From Streptococcus pluranimalium (GTDB lineage: Bacteria > Bacillota > Bacilli > Lactobacillales > Streptococcaceae), in assembly GCF_002953735.1 (NCBI RefSeq), contig NZ_CP025536.1, positions 192,001 to 256,000 on the forward strand: a stretch of DNA of 64,000 nt. The letters run 5' to 3'. The notes below the pieces were generated by a model. It was not told where the DNA came from. It ran no database searches and saw nothing but the letters and a program-made list of their open reading frames with translations. Both the position numbers and the translations under genes were made by a program. Of the stretch, positions 18,043-27,053 are shown in pieces (within the stretch, counting starts at the first letter, position 1; every line of letters starts with the position of its first letter).

Positions 18043-20439
18043 ATGACAATATTTGAAAAATGGAAAACGAGCCTAAAAAGTCTTCTGTCAACGGATAAAG
18101 AGGTTGATGAGCATGATTCAGATGTTTATGATTTGGATGATCTTGGAAATTATTCAGATAGTCGAAATGTTGATGAGACGCAGATTTATCAAGGTTTTGC
18201 AGAGAATGGCTCTAAGGAAAATAAAGAAAAATCACGACGATTTGATCGGTCAAGTCGTCATAAGGAAAGGAGTCACCATGGGCAGGGGCATAAGTTAAGC
18301 CTCTTGGATCGACTAGTCAAAAAGTACCCCAAGTTAGCTATTTTGCGCAAGATTATCCCAGCGAGGGATTCTTGGATTAGACGTTTTTGGCGCCGATACC
18401 ACATTGGTAAAATTCTCCTCCTGATAGGGGCGATTTTTAGTTTAGTTATTGGTTCTTACCTTTTTTACTTGGCTAAGACAGCAGATGTGGAAGATTTACA
18501 GTCAGCTTTGAAGGCAACAACACTGATCTATGATAAGAATGAAGAGCAGGTTGGTAGTCTATCTGGACAAAAGGGGACATATGTAGAGTTAGATGCTATC
18601 AGTGATAACCTTAAAAAAGCTGTTATTGCTACAGAAGATAGAAGCTTCTATAAAAATAATGGTATCAACTTTTCTCGTTTCGCCTTAGCCCTGGTAACGA
18701 TGGGGAAATTCGGGGGTGGCTCAACCATTACTCAGCAGTTGGCTAAGAATGCTTATTTATCGCAAGAGCAGACAATTACTCGTAAGGCTAAGGAGTTCTT
18801 CTTAGCGCTAGAATTAACCAAACAATATAGCAAGGACGAGATTCTCACCATGTATCTTAACAATGCTTATTTTGGCAATAGTGTTTGGGGAATTGAAGAC
18901 GCTAGTCGTAAATACTTTGGCGTTAGTGCCGCAGAGTTGACCTTGGAGCAATCAGCTACTTTAGCAGGGATGCTCAAGGGACCTGAAATATATAATCCAA
19001 TTTATTCCCTTGAAAATGCGACGAACCGCCGCAATACAATTCTGAGTGTCATGGTGAATGCCAAGGCGATTAGTCAAGCTGAAGCTGATCAAGCAGCTAG
19101 TGTCGATATTTCCAGTGAACTTGTAGATAATTATAATGGCACTTCAGATACTTATCAGTACCCTTCTTATTTTGATGCCGTCATTCAGGAAGCCATTCAA
19201 AAATATGGTCTCACCGAAGATGATATTGTTAATAAAGGTTATAAGATTTACACGGAATTAGACCAAAACTATCAAGTAGGGATGCAATACGTTTATGACG
19301 AGCCCTCTTATTTCCCTGTTGCTGAGGATGGCGAATCATCTCAGAGTGCAAGCGTAGCCATGGATCCTAAGACGGGAGCGGTCAGAGGTTTGGTCGGTCG
19401 TGTGTCTAGTACGAGTCAATCTTTTAGAAGTTTTAACTACGCGACGCAATCTAAGCGTAGTCCAGGATCTGCTATAAAACCGCTTGTCGTCTATGCTCCA
19501 GCAGTTGCTAATGGTTATTCGATTAATAAATCTTTACCAAATACACCGATTGATTATGATGGCTATAGACCAGAAAATTTTGGTGGATATGAATCTGAAG
19601 ATGTGCCGATGTACCAAGCCTTGGCTAATTCTTATAACGTCCCAGCTGTTTATCTCTTAGATAAAATGGGGGTTTCAAAGGCATTTAGCTACGGTAAGAA
19701 ATTCGGTCTCAATATGTCAGGAGCTAATCGTGAGTTGGGTGTTGCTCTTGGTGGTAGTGTCACCTCGAATCCTCTTGAAATGGCTCAAGCTTATTCGACT
19801 TTTGCTAACGACGGTGTCATGCCTAAGGCTCACTTGATTACCCGAATTGAAACAGCCAGTGGTAAAATCATTAAGCAGTTTAAAGAATCCAATCAGCGTG
19901 TTCTTAGTCAGAGCGTCAGCAAAAAAATGACCAGCATGATGTTAGGAACTTTCTCTAATGGTTCAGCGGTTAATGCTAATGCTTACGGCTACACGATGGC
20001 TGGTAAGACTGGAACGACAGAGACAGAGTTTAACCCGGATTTAACTAGTGACCAGTGGGTAATTGGCTATACGCCTGATGTTGTGTTAAGTCAATGGATA
20101 GGGTTTGACAAAACTGATGAGAATCATTATCTTAGCGACGCGAGTTCGGGTACGGCATCGACTATTTTTAGTGCAGTGGCTAGTAATGTTTTACCTTATA
20201 CGGAAGGGTCGGTATTTGATGTCGAAAACGCTTATGTTTCAGATGGCTTAGTGCCAACCTATACAGCCAATCCTGAAGAAGCTAAAGAAAGCTCAGCCCC
20301 GAGTGTTTCAAATATTTTCGATAATCTCAAAAGAGGTGCTGAATCTGCTAAAAATACCTTTGATAAAGCTGTCAAAGATGCTAATCTTGAAGATAAGGCT
20401 CGACAAGCATGGAATACTATTGAAGGTTGGTTAAACTAA
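18043..20439 (+). CDS. pbp2a: Bifunctional penicillin-binding protein 2a (class A)
   Basis: 798 residues. Basic, acidic-rich cytoplasmic N-terminus (1-125), one membrane helix (about 126-147, ILLLIGAIFSLVIGSYLFYL), a GT51 glycosyltransferase (ATEDRSFYKNNGINFSRF, GGGSTITQQLAKN, EILTMYLNNAYFGN) and a transpeptidase with SxxK (SPGSAIKP), SxN (SYN) and KTGTT. It polymerises and cross-links peptidoglycan outside the membrane. Adjacent to rpmG-secE-nusG, a common streptococcal order. The start codon lacks an SD sequence and is close behind the -10 box. Confidence 0.95.
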   Translation: MTIFEKWKTSLKSLLSTDKEVDEHDSDVYDLDDLGNYSDSRNVDETQIYQGFAENGSKENKEKSRRFDRSSRHKERSHHGQGHKLSLLDRLVKKYPKLAILRKIIPARDSWIRRFWRRYHIGKILLLIGAIFSLVIGSYLFYLAKTADVEDLQSALKATTLIYDKNEEQVGSLSGQKGTYVELDAISDNLKKAVIATEDRSFYKNNGINFSRFALALVTMGKFGGGSTITQQLAKNAYLSQEQTITRKAKEFFLALELTKQYSKDEILTMYLNNAYFGNSVWGIEDASRKYFGVSAAELTLEQSATLAGMLKGPEIYNPIYSLENATNRRNTILSVMVNAKAISQAEADQAASVDISSELVDNYNGTSDTYQYPSYFDAVIQEAIQKYGLTEDDIVNKGYKIYTELDQNYQVGMQYVYDEPSYFPVAEDGESSQSASVAMDPKTGAVRGLVGRVSSTSQSFRSFNYATQSKRSPGSAIKPLVVYAPAVANGYSINKSLPNTPIDYDGYRPENFGGYESEDVPMYQALANSYNVPAVYLLDKMGVSKAFSYGKKFGLNMSGANRELGVALGGSVTSNPLEMAQAYSTFANDGVMPKAHLITRIETASGKIIKQFKESNQRVLSQSVSKKMTSMMLGTFSNGSAVNANAYGYTMAGKTGTTETEFNPDLTSDQWVIGYTPDVVLSQWIGFDKTDENHYLSDASSGTASTIFSAVASNVLPYTEGSVFDVENAYVSDGLVPTYTANPEEAKESSAPSVSNIFDNLKRGAESAKNTFDKAVKDANLEDKARQAWNTIEGWLN

Positions 20440-20487
20440 CTTGCCACAATTCTTAAAATATGGTAAAGTAAAGGTTACGGAGGCGTT

Positions 20488-20640
20488 ATGGCACAGAAAA
20501 AAGCAAGCCTAGCGTGTGGAGAGTGTGGAAGTCGTAACTACTCTATTGGAGTTTCTAGTAATCCTAAACCTACACGACTAGAAGTTAATAAATTTTGTAA
20601 ACATTGTCAAAAGTATGCAATACATAAAGAAACAAGATAG
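20488..20640 (+). CDS. rpmG: 50S ribosomal protein L33 (zinc-ribbon type)
   Basis: Short gene of 50 residues: [19 protein letters not shown] and, near the C-terminus, FCKHCQKY. The two CxxC pairs make this the zinc-binding (C+) form of L33. ACGGAGG lies 6 nt before the ATG. secE follows after 11 nt, so the two are cotranscribed. Confidence 0.95.
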   Translation: MAQKKASLACGECGSRNYSIGVSSNPKPTRLEVNKFCKHCQKYAIHKETR

Positions 20641-20651
20641 GAGTTGAAACA

Positions 20652-20828
20652 GTGAAATTTATCCCGGGTCTTTTTAGAGTTTTGAAAGATACAACATGGC
20701 CAGATCGTAAACAACGTTGGAAAGATTTTCTCGCTGTTATAGAATACACTGTCTTCTTTACAATCATTATCTTCTTATTTGATAAGTTGGTTTCAACAGG
20801 TATTGTATCAGTGTTGGACATCTTTTAA
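20652..20828 (+). CDS. secE: Preprotein translocase subunit SecE
   Basis: 58 residues from a GTG start with GGAG upstream. It shows the SecE signature KDTTWPDRKQRWKDF and a single membrane helix (FFTIIIFLFDKLVSTGIVSVL). It clamps SecY in the translocon. Short Gram-positive SecE proteins of this size with one helix are normal. It is followed by a terminator, and nusG has its own promoter. Confidence 0.95.
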   Translation: MKFIPGLFRVLKDTTWPDRKQRWKDFLAVIEYTVFFTIIIFLFDKLVSTGIVSVLDIF

Positions 20829-20830
20829 GA

Positions 20831-20861
20831 AAAATAAGTTGGGAAACCAGCTTATTTTTTT
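20831..20861 (+). terminator. Terminator after secE
   Basis: AAATAAG-TGG and CCA-CTTATTT around a GAAA loop, followed by seven Ts. Confidence 0.85.
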
Positions 20862-20889
20862 GTTTTCCTAGTCAAATAATGAGCAAGTA

Positions 20890-21063
20890 TGATATAATGA
20901 AGACATCAATTTAGCCCATATAGGCTTTTTATTATGCCATTTTAGGGCACAAGGCTTGAAGGCTCGGCTATAAGACTTCTTGTACAAGTTGGTAACTGTC
21001 TAGAGTCTCTTATTTGAAGATAAGCAATCATCATCTATCAAATAATTAAAAAAGGAGAAATTC
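20890..21063 (+). promoter_or_regulatory. nusG promoter and long leader
   Basis: TGATATAAT (20890-20898) is an extended -10. The leader of about 155 nt contains AGCC-CATATA-GGCT followed by TTTTTA, which looks like a small terminator near 20913-20930. A second arm pairs TAAGACT with AGTCTCTTA (about 20970-21012). This could attenuate nusG expression, possibly autogenously; no known family was recognised. Confidence 0.45.
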
Positions 21064-21606
21064 ATGTTAGATTCATTTGATAAGGGCTGGTTTGTACTAC
21101 AAACTTACTCAGGTTATGAAAACAAGGTTAAAGAAAACCTTTTACAACGTGCACAAACTTACAACATGCTTGACAACATTCTACGTGTCGAAATCCCAAC
21201 ACAAACGGTTAATGTTGAAAAAAATGGTAAGACCAAAGAAATCGAAGAAAACCGTTTCCCTGGTTATGTCTTGGTGGAAATGGTTATGACTGACGAAGCA
21301 TGGTTCGTCGTACGTAATACACCAAACGTTACTGGTTTCGTTGGATCACACGGTAACCGTTCAAAACCAACTCCACTTTTAGAGGAAGAAATCCGCGCTA
21401 TCCTCGTTTCTATGGGACAAACCGTTGACGTCTTTGATACCAACATCAAGGCTGGCGATGTGGTTCAAATCATCGACGGTGCTTTCATGGGTCAAGAAGG
21501 CCGTGTTATTGAAATTGATGGTAACAAGGTTAAACTCATGATTAACATGTTCGGTACTGAAACTCAGGCTGACCTTGAACTTTACCAAATTGCGGAGTTG
21601 GCATAA
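21064..21606 (+). CDS. nusG: Transcription termination/antitermination factor NusG
   Basis: 180 residues: NGN domain (GWFVLQTYSGYENKVKENL, FPGYVLVEMVMTDEAWFVVRNTPNVTGFVG) and C-terminal KOW domain (GDVVQIIDGAFMGQEGRVIEIDGNKVKLMINMFGTETQADLEL). It binds RNA polymerase and affects pausing and Rho-dependent events. AAAGGAG lies 7 nt before the ATG. In some pyogenic streptococci the nga-slo toxin genes follow nusG; here a reductase follows. Confidence 0.97.
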   Translation: MLDSFDKGWFVLQTYSGYENKVKENLLQRAQTYNMLDNILRVEIPTQTVNVEKNGKTKEIEENRFPGYVLVEMVMTDEAWFVVRNTPNVTGFVGSHGNRSKPTPLLEEEIRAILVSMGQTVDVFDTNIKAGDVVQIIDGAFMGQEGRVIEIDGNKVKLMINMFGTETQADLELYQIAELA

Positions 21607-21628
21607 ATAAGAAAGTCATAAGACCAAG

Positions 21629-21655
21629 GACTCTGCAGATTTGCGGAGTCTTTTT
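21629..21655 (+). terminator. Terminator after nusG
   Basis: GACTCTGCA (21629-21637) pairs with TGCGGAGTC (21642-21650), then TTTTT. Confidence 0.85.
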
Positions 21656-21674
21656 GCTTAGTAAAGGAGATATA

Positions 21675-22673
21675 ATGGATCATTTTAAAGCGATGTACTT
21701 AGAAGAAACTAAGGGGCAACTGGAGTTTGCTGCCAAAATGATTACCTTAGCTGACCTTAGTAAAGGCGATGTTGTTATCAAGGTAGCTTACACTTCCCTC
21801 AACTATAAGGATATGTTAGCGGTTCAACCTAAAGGCGGCGTGATTCGTAACTATCCCATGGTTCCAGGGATTGACTTAGCTGGGACGGTGGTTTCCTCAG
21901 AAAGTAATGACTTTGTCAAAGGTCAAGAGGTCCTTGTAACAGGTTACGAGATGGGCATGTCTCACACCGGTGGTTTTTCTCAGTATGCTCGTGTGCCTAA
22001 AGACTGGGTGGTCCCATTACCGGAAGGCCTATCCCTCAAGGATGTGATGATATACGGGACAGCTGGATTAACGGCTATGTTATCAATTTTGGCTTTGGAA
22101 AATGCTGGTCTCTCTGAGAGAAAAGAAGCGCGTGTTTTGGTCACAGGAGCTAGTGGCGGTGTGGGATCAGTTGCCCTAGCGCTCTTAAAAGAGCGCGGCT
22201 ACCGCAATGTGACAGCCTTGATTCGCAAAGACTACCAAGAGGCTGTTGTCAAAGACTTGGGAGCAGATCAAGTTATTCGACCAGAAGCCATTTTTATCAA
22301 AGAAAACCCACTCCTTTTGAAAGAGCAGTACGATTATGTCTTAGATACGGTTGGTGGTGATGTGGCTAGTCACCTCATCCCACAAGTCGCTTATGATGGG
22401 GTAATCTCCCTTTGTGGCAACGCAGCAGGAATTGGCTTAAGCACAAATGTGCTACCATTTATTCTCAGAGGTGTTAACCTTTTAGGGATTGATTCTGTCC
22501 AAATCAGCCAAGACAAACGATTAGAAGCTTGGACAGCCTTAGCTGATGCAAAAGCTATTCTAGCAAAACTCAAAACCAATACCATCAGCCTAGGAGATAT
22601 TCCAGAAACTCTCCAAGCCCTCAAAGAAGGTCGCCATGTGGGGAGGACAGTGGTAGAGGTTGATTATCCATAA
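21675..22673 (+). CDS. YhdH/acrylyl-CoA reductase-type quinone oxidoreductase
   Basis: 332 residues from ATG 21675 (AAGGAG 6 nt upstream); an upstream in-frame start at 21654 lies in the nusG terminator and is rejected. It is a zinc-independent medium-chain dehydrogenase: N-terminal GroES-like fold (VAYTSLNYKDMLAVQPKGGV, MVPGIDLAGTVV) and NAD(P)H fold (VLVTGASGGVGSVALALLKERG). Relatives reduce acrylyl-CoA or small enones with NADPH. The physiological substrate here is unknown. Confidence 0.88.
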   Translation: MDHFKAMYLEETKGQLEFAAKMITLADLSKGDVVIKVAYTSLNYKDMLAVQPKGGVIRNYPMVPGIDLAGTVVSSESNDFVKGQEVLVTGYEMGMSHTGGFSQYARVPKDWVVPLPEGLSLKDVMIYGTAGLTAMLSILALENAGLSERKEARVLVTGASGGVGSVALALLKERGYRNVTALIRKDYQEAVVKDLGADQVIRPEAIFIKENPLLLKEQYDYVLDTVGGDVASHLIPQVAYDGVISLCGNAAGIGLSTNVLPFILRGVNLLGIDSVQISQDKRLEAWTALADAKAILAKLKTNTISLGDIPETLQALKEGRHVGRTVVEVDYP

Positions 22674-22752
22674 TTCATTTTCTTGTTATATCCTTTCCCT
22701 ATACGCTCCTTTCAAAAATAACTATATTACCAATCTTTGTAATCATGTTACT

Positions 22753-22769
22753 ATAGTTAGAACAACTAT
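22753..22769 (+). promoter_or_regulatory. Possible MetR/MtaR methionine-regulator box before mmuP
   Basis: ATAGTT-AGAAC-AACTAT is a 6-bp inverted repeat resembling the LysR-type MtaR/MetR box of streptococcal methionine genes. It lies about 45 nt before mmuP. The assignment rests on recalled consensus and the function of the downstream genes. Confidence 0.45.
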
Positions 22770-22814
22770 TTTTGTGTTTTCATGAAAATTGAAAACTAAA
22801 TGTAAGGAGATCTT

Positions 22815-24191
22815 ATGAAGAATCATCGTTTTGAACACGAAGGGCAGTACAAGCGAGAGATGACTAGTCGTCACTTGCAGATGCTTTCAATCGGAGGTGT
22901 GATTGGAACAGGACTCTTTTTGAGTTCGGGTTACACGATTGCACAAGCAGGACCATTTGGAGCCATTTTTTCCTACCTTTTTGGTGGCATTATGGTCTAC
23001 TTAGTCATGTTTTCTTTAGGAGAATTATCCGTAGCCATGCCAGTCACTGGGTCATTTCATACCTATGCAACTAGATTTATTAGCCCTGGAACAGGCTTTA
23101 TGGTAGCTTGGATGTATTGGCTGTGCTGGGTTGTTGCCCTAGCCTCGCAGTTTGTAGGTGCAGCTTTGTTAACTCAGCGTTGGTTTCCTGATGTGCCAGT
23201 CTGGATCTTTGCAACTATTTTTGCAGTTCTTGTCTTTGGTTTAAATATGTTAAGTGTCGGCTGGTTTGCTAAGGCAGAGACTTATTTTTCGAGTATCAAA
23301 GCTTATGCTATTTTAATTTTTATCATTCTAGGTTTGCTAGCTGTTTTTGGGATTTTACCATTTGAAGGGGCGACCTCAGCACCACTCTTTGCCAATATCA
23401 GCAAAGATGGCTATCTACCAAATGGTGTTGTTGGCTTGATTTCAGTTATGTTGTCAGTTAACTATGCTTTTTCTGGGGTTGAAATGATTGGTATCGCTGC
23501 TGGTGAAACCGATAATCCTAAAGAAGCTGTTCCTCGAGCCATCAAATCAACGATTGGGATGCTAGTTGCCTTCTTTGTCTTGACCATGATTGTCTTGGCT
23601 TCTTTATTGCCCATGTCTGAAGCAGGTGTGACAGAAGCGCCATTTGTGTTAGTTTTGGACAAGATTGGCATTCCTTATGCAGCTGATATCATGAATGTTA
23701 TTATCCTGTCAGCCATTTTATCGGCATCAACGTCAGGTCTCTATGCTTCAAGTCGCATGCTGTGGTCTTTGGCTAATGAAGGCATGATTAATAAAAATGT
23801 AGTGCGTATCAATAAGCATGGTGTGCCTATGAGAGCCATGTGGTTGTCCATGATTGGTGTTATTATCGCTCTGGTCGCTAGTATTTATGCGGCAGATACC
23901 ATTTTCCTAGCACTTGTATCGATTGCTGGTTTTGCTGTTGTCATCACTTGGTTATCGATTCCATTAGCACAAATCAATTTCCGCAAAGGCTTCTTGAAAG
24001 AGCACGATCTTTCAGAATTGACCTATAAGACACCTTATTCACCGCTTTTGCCTTGGATTACAATTGTCCTTTTGCTCGTGTCAGTCGTTGGTATTGCTTG
24101 GGATCCGTCACAGCGAGCTGGTCTATACTTTGGTGTTCCCTTTATGATTCTTTGTTACGGGTATCACCGTTGGAAATTTAAGAAATGGTAG
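22815..24191 (+). CDS. mmuP: Amino-acid permease, probable S-methylmethionine transporter
   Basis: 458 residues with about 12 membrane helices; APC-superfamily AAT signature at the start (MTSRHLQMLSIGGVIGTGLFLSSGYTIAQAGPFGAI) and FSGVEMIGIAAGETDNPKEAVPRAI. The AAT family includes several amino-acid permeases, but the direct pairing with mmuM (the start of which overlaps its last codons) supports S-methylmethionine import. AAGGAG lies before the ATG. Confidence 0.85.
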   Translation: MKNHRFEHEGQYKREMTSRHLQMLSIGGVIGTGLFLSSGYTIAQAGPFGAIFSYLFGGIMVYLVMFSLGELSVAMPVTGSFHTYATRFISPGTGFMVAWMYWLCWVVALASQFVGAALLTQRWFPDVPVWIFATIFAVLVFGLNMLSVGWFAKAETYFSSIKAYAILIFIILGLLAVFGILPFEGATSAPLFANISKDGYLPNGVVGLISVMLSVNYAFSGVEMIGIAAGETDNPKEAVPRAIKSTIGMLVAFFVLTMIVLASLLPMSEAGVTEAPFVLVLDKIGIPYAADIMNVIILSAILSASTSGLYASSRMLWSLANEGMINKNVVRINKHGVPMRAMWLSMIGVIIALVASIYAADTIFLALVSIAGFAVVITWLSIPLAQINFRKGFLKEHDLSELTYKTPYSPLLPWITIVLLLVSVVGIAWDPSQRAGLYFGVPFMILCYGYHRWKFKKW

Positions 24192-24199
24192 GAAAACTT

Positions 24200-25159
24200 A
24201 TGGGAAAATTTAAACAATTGTTAGAGCAAGAAAGACCAGCCATTTTACACGGTGCTCTTGGAACAGAATTAGAAGCTAGAGGTTATGATATTAGTGGTAA
24301 CTTGTGGTCTGCAAAATTCTTATTAGATGGTTCAGAAGTTATTCAAACCATACATAGGGACTATGTCTTAGCAGGGGCAGATATTGTGACCACGTCAACG
24401 TATCAAGCCAGTATTGCCAGTTTAGTTGATGTTGGTTTATCGGTTGATGAGGCAAAAGAGCTCATTATAAAAAGTGTGTCTTTAGCAAAAGATGCTAGAG
24501 AAGAAGCTTGGATAGAACTTTCACAAAGTGAGAAGCAAGGGCGTCACTATCCGCTTATTTCAGGTGACGTTGGTCCTTACGCAGCTTATCTAGCAGATGG
24601 CTCGGAGTATACCGGTGAGTATGGGGAAGTTACCAAAGAGGCTTTAAAGGATTTTCATCGTCCGCGAATCGCACTCTTTGTCGCAGAAGAAGTGGACCTC
24701 TTGGCACTGGAAACCATGCCTAATAAACTGGAAATCAAAGCCTTAGCAGAATTATTAAGTGAAGAGTTTCCACAGGTAGAGGCTTACTTGAGTATAACCT
24801 CGCAGGATGGGAAGTTTTTGTCTGATGGAACACCATTAGAAGAAGTAGTGGAAATACTTGCAATTTGTCCGCAAATTTTAGCTGTTGGTGTGAATTGTAG
24901 CTCTCCAAGTGTATCTGAAAAAATTTTAGAGAGCTTGTCAGACCTGACAGAACTACCGCTTCTGGCTTATCCTAATTCTGGAGAAATTTATGATGGAAAA
25001 ACCCAAACATGGCATCATGGTGAAGACGGAGTATTATCTGTTCCAGACTGTCAAGCTAAATGGAAAAACCAATTCCCACAATTGAAACTGGTCGGAGGTT
25101 GCTGCCGAACTAGACCAATGGATATCGCTCGTATCAAAAAACAGATTGGAAAAATATAA
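24200..25159 (+). CDS. mmuM: Homocysteine S-methyltransferase
   Basis: 319 residues. It transfers a methyl group from S-methylmethionine (or SAM) to homocysteine, giving methionine. The zinc ligands are the Cys in GVNCSSP and the Cys pair in GGCCRTRP; the N-terminal ILHGALGTELEARG is typical. ATG 24200 with TAGGA upstream is preferred to ATG 24185 inside the mmuP end. With mmuP it forms a methionine salvage operon ended by a strong terminator. Confidence 0.92.
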   Translation: MGKFKQLLEQERPAILHGALGTELEARGYDISGNLWSAKFLLDGSEVIQTIHRDYVLAGADIVTTSTYQASIASLVDVGLSVDEAKELIIKSVSLAKDAREEAWIELSQSEKQGRHYPLISGDVGPYAAYLADGSEYTGEYGEVTKEALKDFHRPRIALFVAEEVDLLALETMPNKLEIKALAELLSEEFPQVEAYLSITSQDGKFLSDGTPLEEVVEILAICPQILAVGVNCSSPSVSEKILESLSDLTELPLLAYPNSGEIYDGKTQTWHHGEDGVLSVPDCQAKWKNQFPQLKLVGGCCRTRPMDIARIKKQIGKI

Positions 25160-25166
25160 TCTTTGA

Positions 25167-25195
25167 AGAGGCTAGACATTTCTAGCCTCTTTGAT
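25167..25195 (+). terminator. Terminator after mmuM
   Basis: AGAGGCTAGA (25167-25176) and TCTAGCCTCT (25181-25190) form a perfect 10-bp stem with a 4-nt loop, then TT-GATATTTC. Confidence 0.8.
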
Positions 25196-25369
25196 ATTTC
25201 TTGTTTAGGTTCGAGACGATGTAGGCTATGAATGTTGTAAGGATAGCACTTTTATAGCCTATTTATCTGGGATTTAAAGGATCAAACTCAGACAAGAAAG
25301 ATGGCAGAAATGATGTTCTACAAGGCCTCAATTAGCCTTTTTTTTTGGTGTGTGATTTATCATTATGAA

Positions 25370-25476
25370 GAAAATAGTTTCAAAAAAGAACTGACAATTT
25401 AATGTTTTGGTTTATTTTTGAAACTATTTTCTATTTTCGAGAAACTATTGAAATAAAACAATGTAAGCGCTATACT
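25370..25476 (+). promoter_or_regulatory. Sialic-acid operon promoter, RpiR operators and cre
   Basis: GAAAATAGTTTCAAAAA (25370-25386) and its exact complement at 25415-25431 form a perfect 17-bp inverted repeat 28 nt apart. A third partial copy, GAAACTATTGAAA (25441-25453), covers the -35 TTGAAA (25448-25453), 17 nt from TATACT (25471-25476). TGTAAGCGCTATAC (25462-25475) resembles a cre site over the -10. The layout predicts repression by the adjacent RpiR protein with DNA looping, and by CcpA. Confidence 0.65.
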
Positions 25477-25494
25477 GAAATCATAGGAGCTCAT

Positions 25495-26325
25495 ATGACA
25501 GATTTAACTAAAAAAATAGGACCACTTATTGAATCGTACTTAGACTCAATGACAAGTACGGAAAAAGATATTGCTCATTTTTTTATGGATGAGCCTCAAG
25601 AGATAGACTTATCAGCGGTAGCGATTTGTCAAAAACTACACGTTTCAAAGGCTAGTTTGACTAGATTTGCTAAAAAATGTGGTTTTGCAGGTTATCGAGA
25701 ATTTAGTTATTTTTACCAAAAATCTCTGGCTGAAGAGGACGAGCAGAAGCAGTATTTGCTCAGAAAAGAAGTTACCAAACGTGTTATGGCTGATTATGAT
25801 CAGTTACTACAGAAGACTTATTCGATTTTGGATGAAAATCAATTGACTAGAGTGACGAGTTTGATTGATCAGGCCAAACGGATTTATCTTTATGGTAAAG
25901 GTAGTTCTGCTCAAGCTATCAGAGAGATAAAGATGCGTTTCATGAGGTTGGGTCTTGTTTGTGATATTGTGACAGATAATGATGAGATGATATGGTCAAG
26001 CCTTTTGACAGATGAGAACTGTCTTGTGATAGGAGCATCCATTTCTGGAAAAACAAAATCTGTTATCAAAGCTTTGGATAAGGCTAGAGAGCGTGGTGCT
26101 AAAACGATTTTGATGACGACTCAAAAAGCCGTTGAAGCAGATATCCCATGGGATGAACTGGTTCTTCTAGCTTCAACGGCTAATTTATCTTATGGAAATC
26201 GTATTTCACCACAGTTTCCATTGTTGCTTGTGTTTGATTGTCTCTTTGCTTACTACTTGGCTATTGATCATCAAGAGAAACAAGAGCGTTATCAGCAAAC
26301 GATTATTGATAAGGAGGAATCTTAA
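25495..26325 (+). CDS. nanR: RpiR-family regulator of sialic-acid genes (NanR-like)
   Basis: 276 residues from ATG 25495 (AGGAGCTC upstream); the frame is open back to 25402 but that part overlaps the promoter. N-terminal HTH_6 (MTSTEKDIAHFFMDEPQEIDLSAVAICQKLHVSKASLTRFAKKCGFAGYREF) and a C-terminal SIS sugar-phosphate domain (RIYLYGKGSSAQAIREIKMRFMRLG, LVIGASISGKTKSVIKALDKA). It probably senses ManNAc-6-phosphate or GlcNAc-6-phosphate. The stop overlaps the nanE ATG by 1 nt (TAATG). The name is by context. Confidence 0.87.
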   Translation: MTDLTKKIGPLIESYLDSMTSTEKDIAHFFMDEPQEIDLSAVAICQKLHVSKASLTRFAKKCGFAGYREFSYFYQKSLAEEDEQKQYLLRKEVTKRVMADYDQLLQKTYSILDENQLTRVTSLIDQAKRIYLYGKGSSAQAIREIKMRFMRLGLVCDIVTDNDEMIWSSLLTDENCLVIGASISGKTKSVIKALDKARERGAKTILMTTQKAVEADIPWDELVLLASTANLSYGNRISPQFPLLLVFDCLFAYYLAIDHQEKQERYQQTIIDKEES

Positions 26326-27029
26326 TGTCTAGAGAAGACATACTGGAAAAACTAAGAGGTGGTGTGATCATCTCTTGTCAAGCGCTACCAGGAGAACCTA
26401 TGTATTCTGAAAAAGGAGGTGTCATGCCTCTCTTTGCTAAAGCGGCTAAAGAAGCTGGCGCTGTAGGGATTCGTGCTAATAGTGTGCGTGATATTGTAGA
26501 GATACAAGAAGTTGTCGATTTACCTATTATCGGAATTATCAAGCAAGATTATGAAGAAGCAGATGCTTTTATCACACCGACCATGGCAGAAGTGGATGCT
26601 TTGGTTGAAACCGGTGTTGACATTATTGCTCTAGATGCGACTGTTTCCAGCCGTCCTAAGGGTGAGTCTTTGGAAGCATTCGTTAAAACGATAAAAAAAA
26701 GCTACCCTCAGCAATTACTTATGGCTGACTGTTCAACTTTAGAAGAAATGCTTACAGCAGAAAAGTTAGGATTTGACTTTATTGGGACGACTCTGGTTGG
26801 CTATACTGAGCAAAGTAAGCATTTAGTGATTGCCTCTAACGATTTTGAAATTATCAGACAAGCTAGAGAGAAGCTGAGAACCCCTATTATTGCGGAAGGA
26901 AATATTAGTACTCCTGAAAAGGTGAAGAGAGTCTTTGAATTAGGTGTTGATAGCGTTGTTGTTGGTTCAGCTATTACCAGACCTTTAGTTATAGCAAAAC
27001 CATTTATTGAAGCGGCAAAAAGAAAGTAA
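26325..27029 (+). CDS. nanE: N-acetylmannosamine-6-phosphate 2-epimerase
   Basis: 234 residues, a TIM-barrel enzyme that turns ManNAc-6-P into GlcNAc-6-P in sialate breakdown. Typical blocks: VIISCQALPGEPMYSEKGGVMPLFAKAAKEAGAVGIRANS, IIGIIKQDYEEADAFITPT, LLMADCSTLEEM (catalytic Lys region and Asp) and VDSVVVGSAITRP. AAGGAGG lies 8 nt before the ATG. Translationally coupled to the RpiR gene. Confidence 0.95.
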   Translation: MSREDILEKLRGGVIISCQALPGEPMYSEKGGVMPLFAKAAKEAGAVGIRANSVRDIVEIQEVVDLPIIGIIKQDYEEADAFITPTMAEVDALVETGVDIIALDATVSSRPKGESLEAFVKTIKKSYPQQLLMADCSTLEEMLTAEKLGFDFIGTTLVGYTEQSKHLVIASNDFEIIRQAREKLRTPIIAEGNISTPEKVKRVFELGVDSVVVGSAITRPLVIAKPFIEAAKRK

Positions 27030-27053
27030 ACATAAAGAAAGAAGGAATTAACT

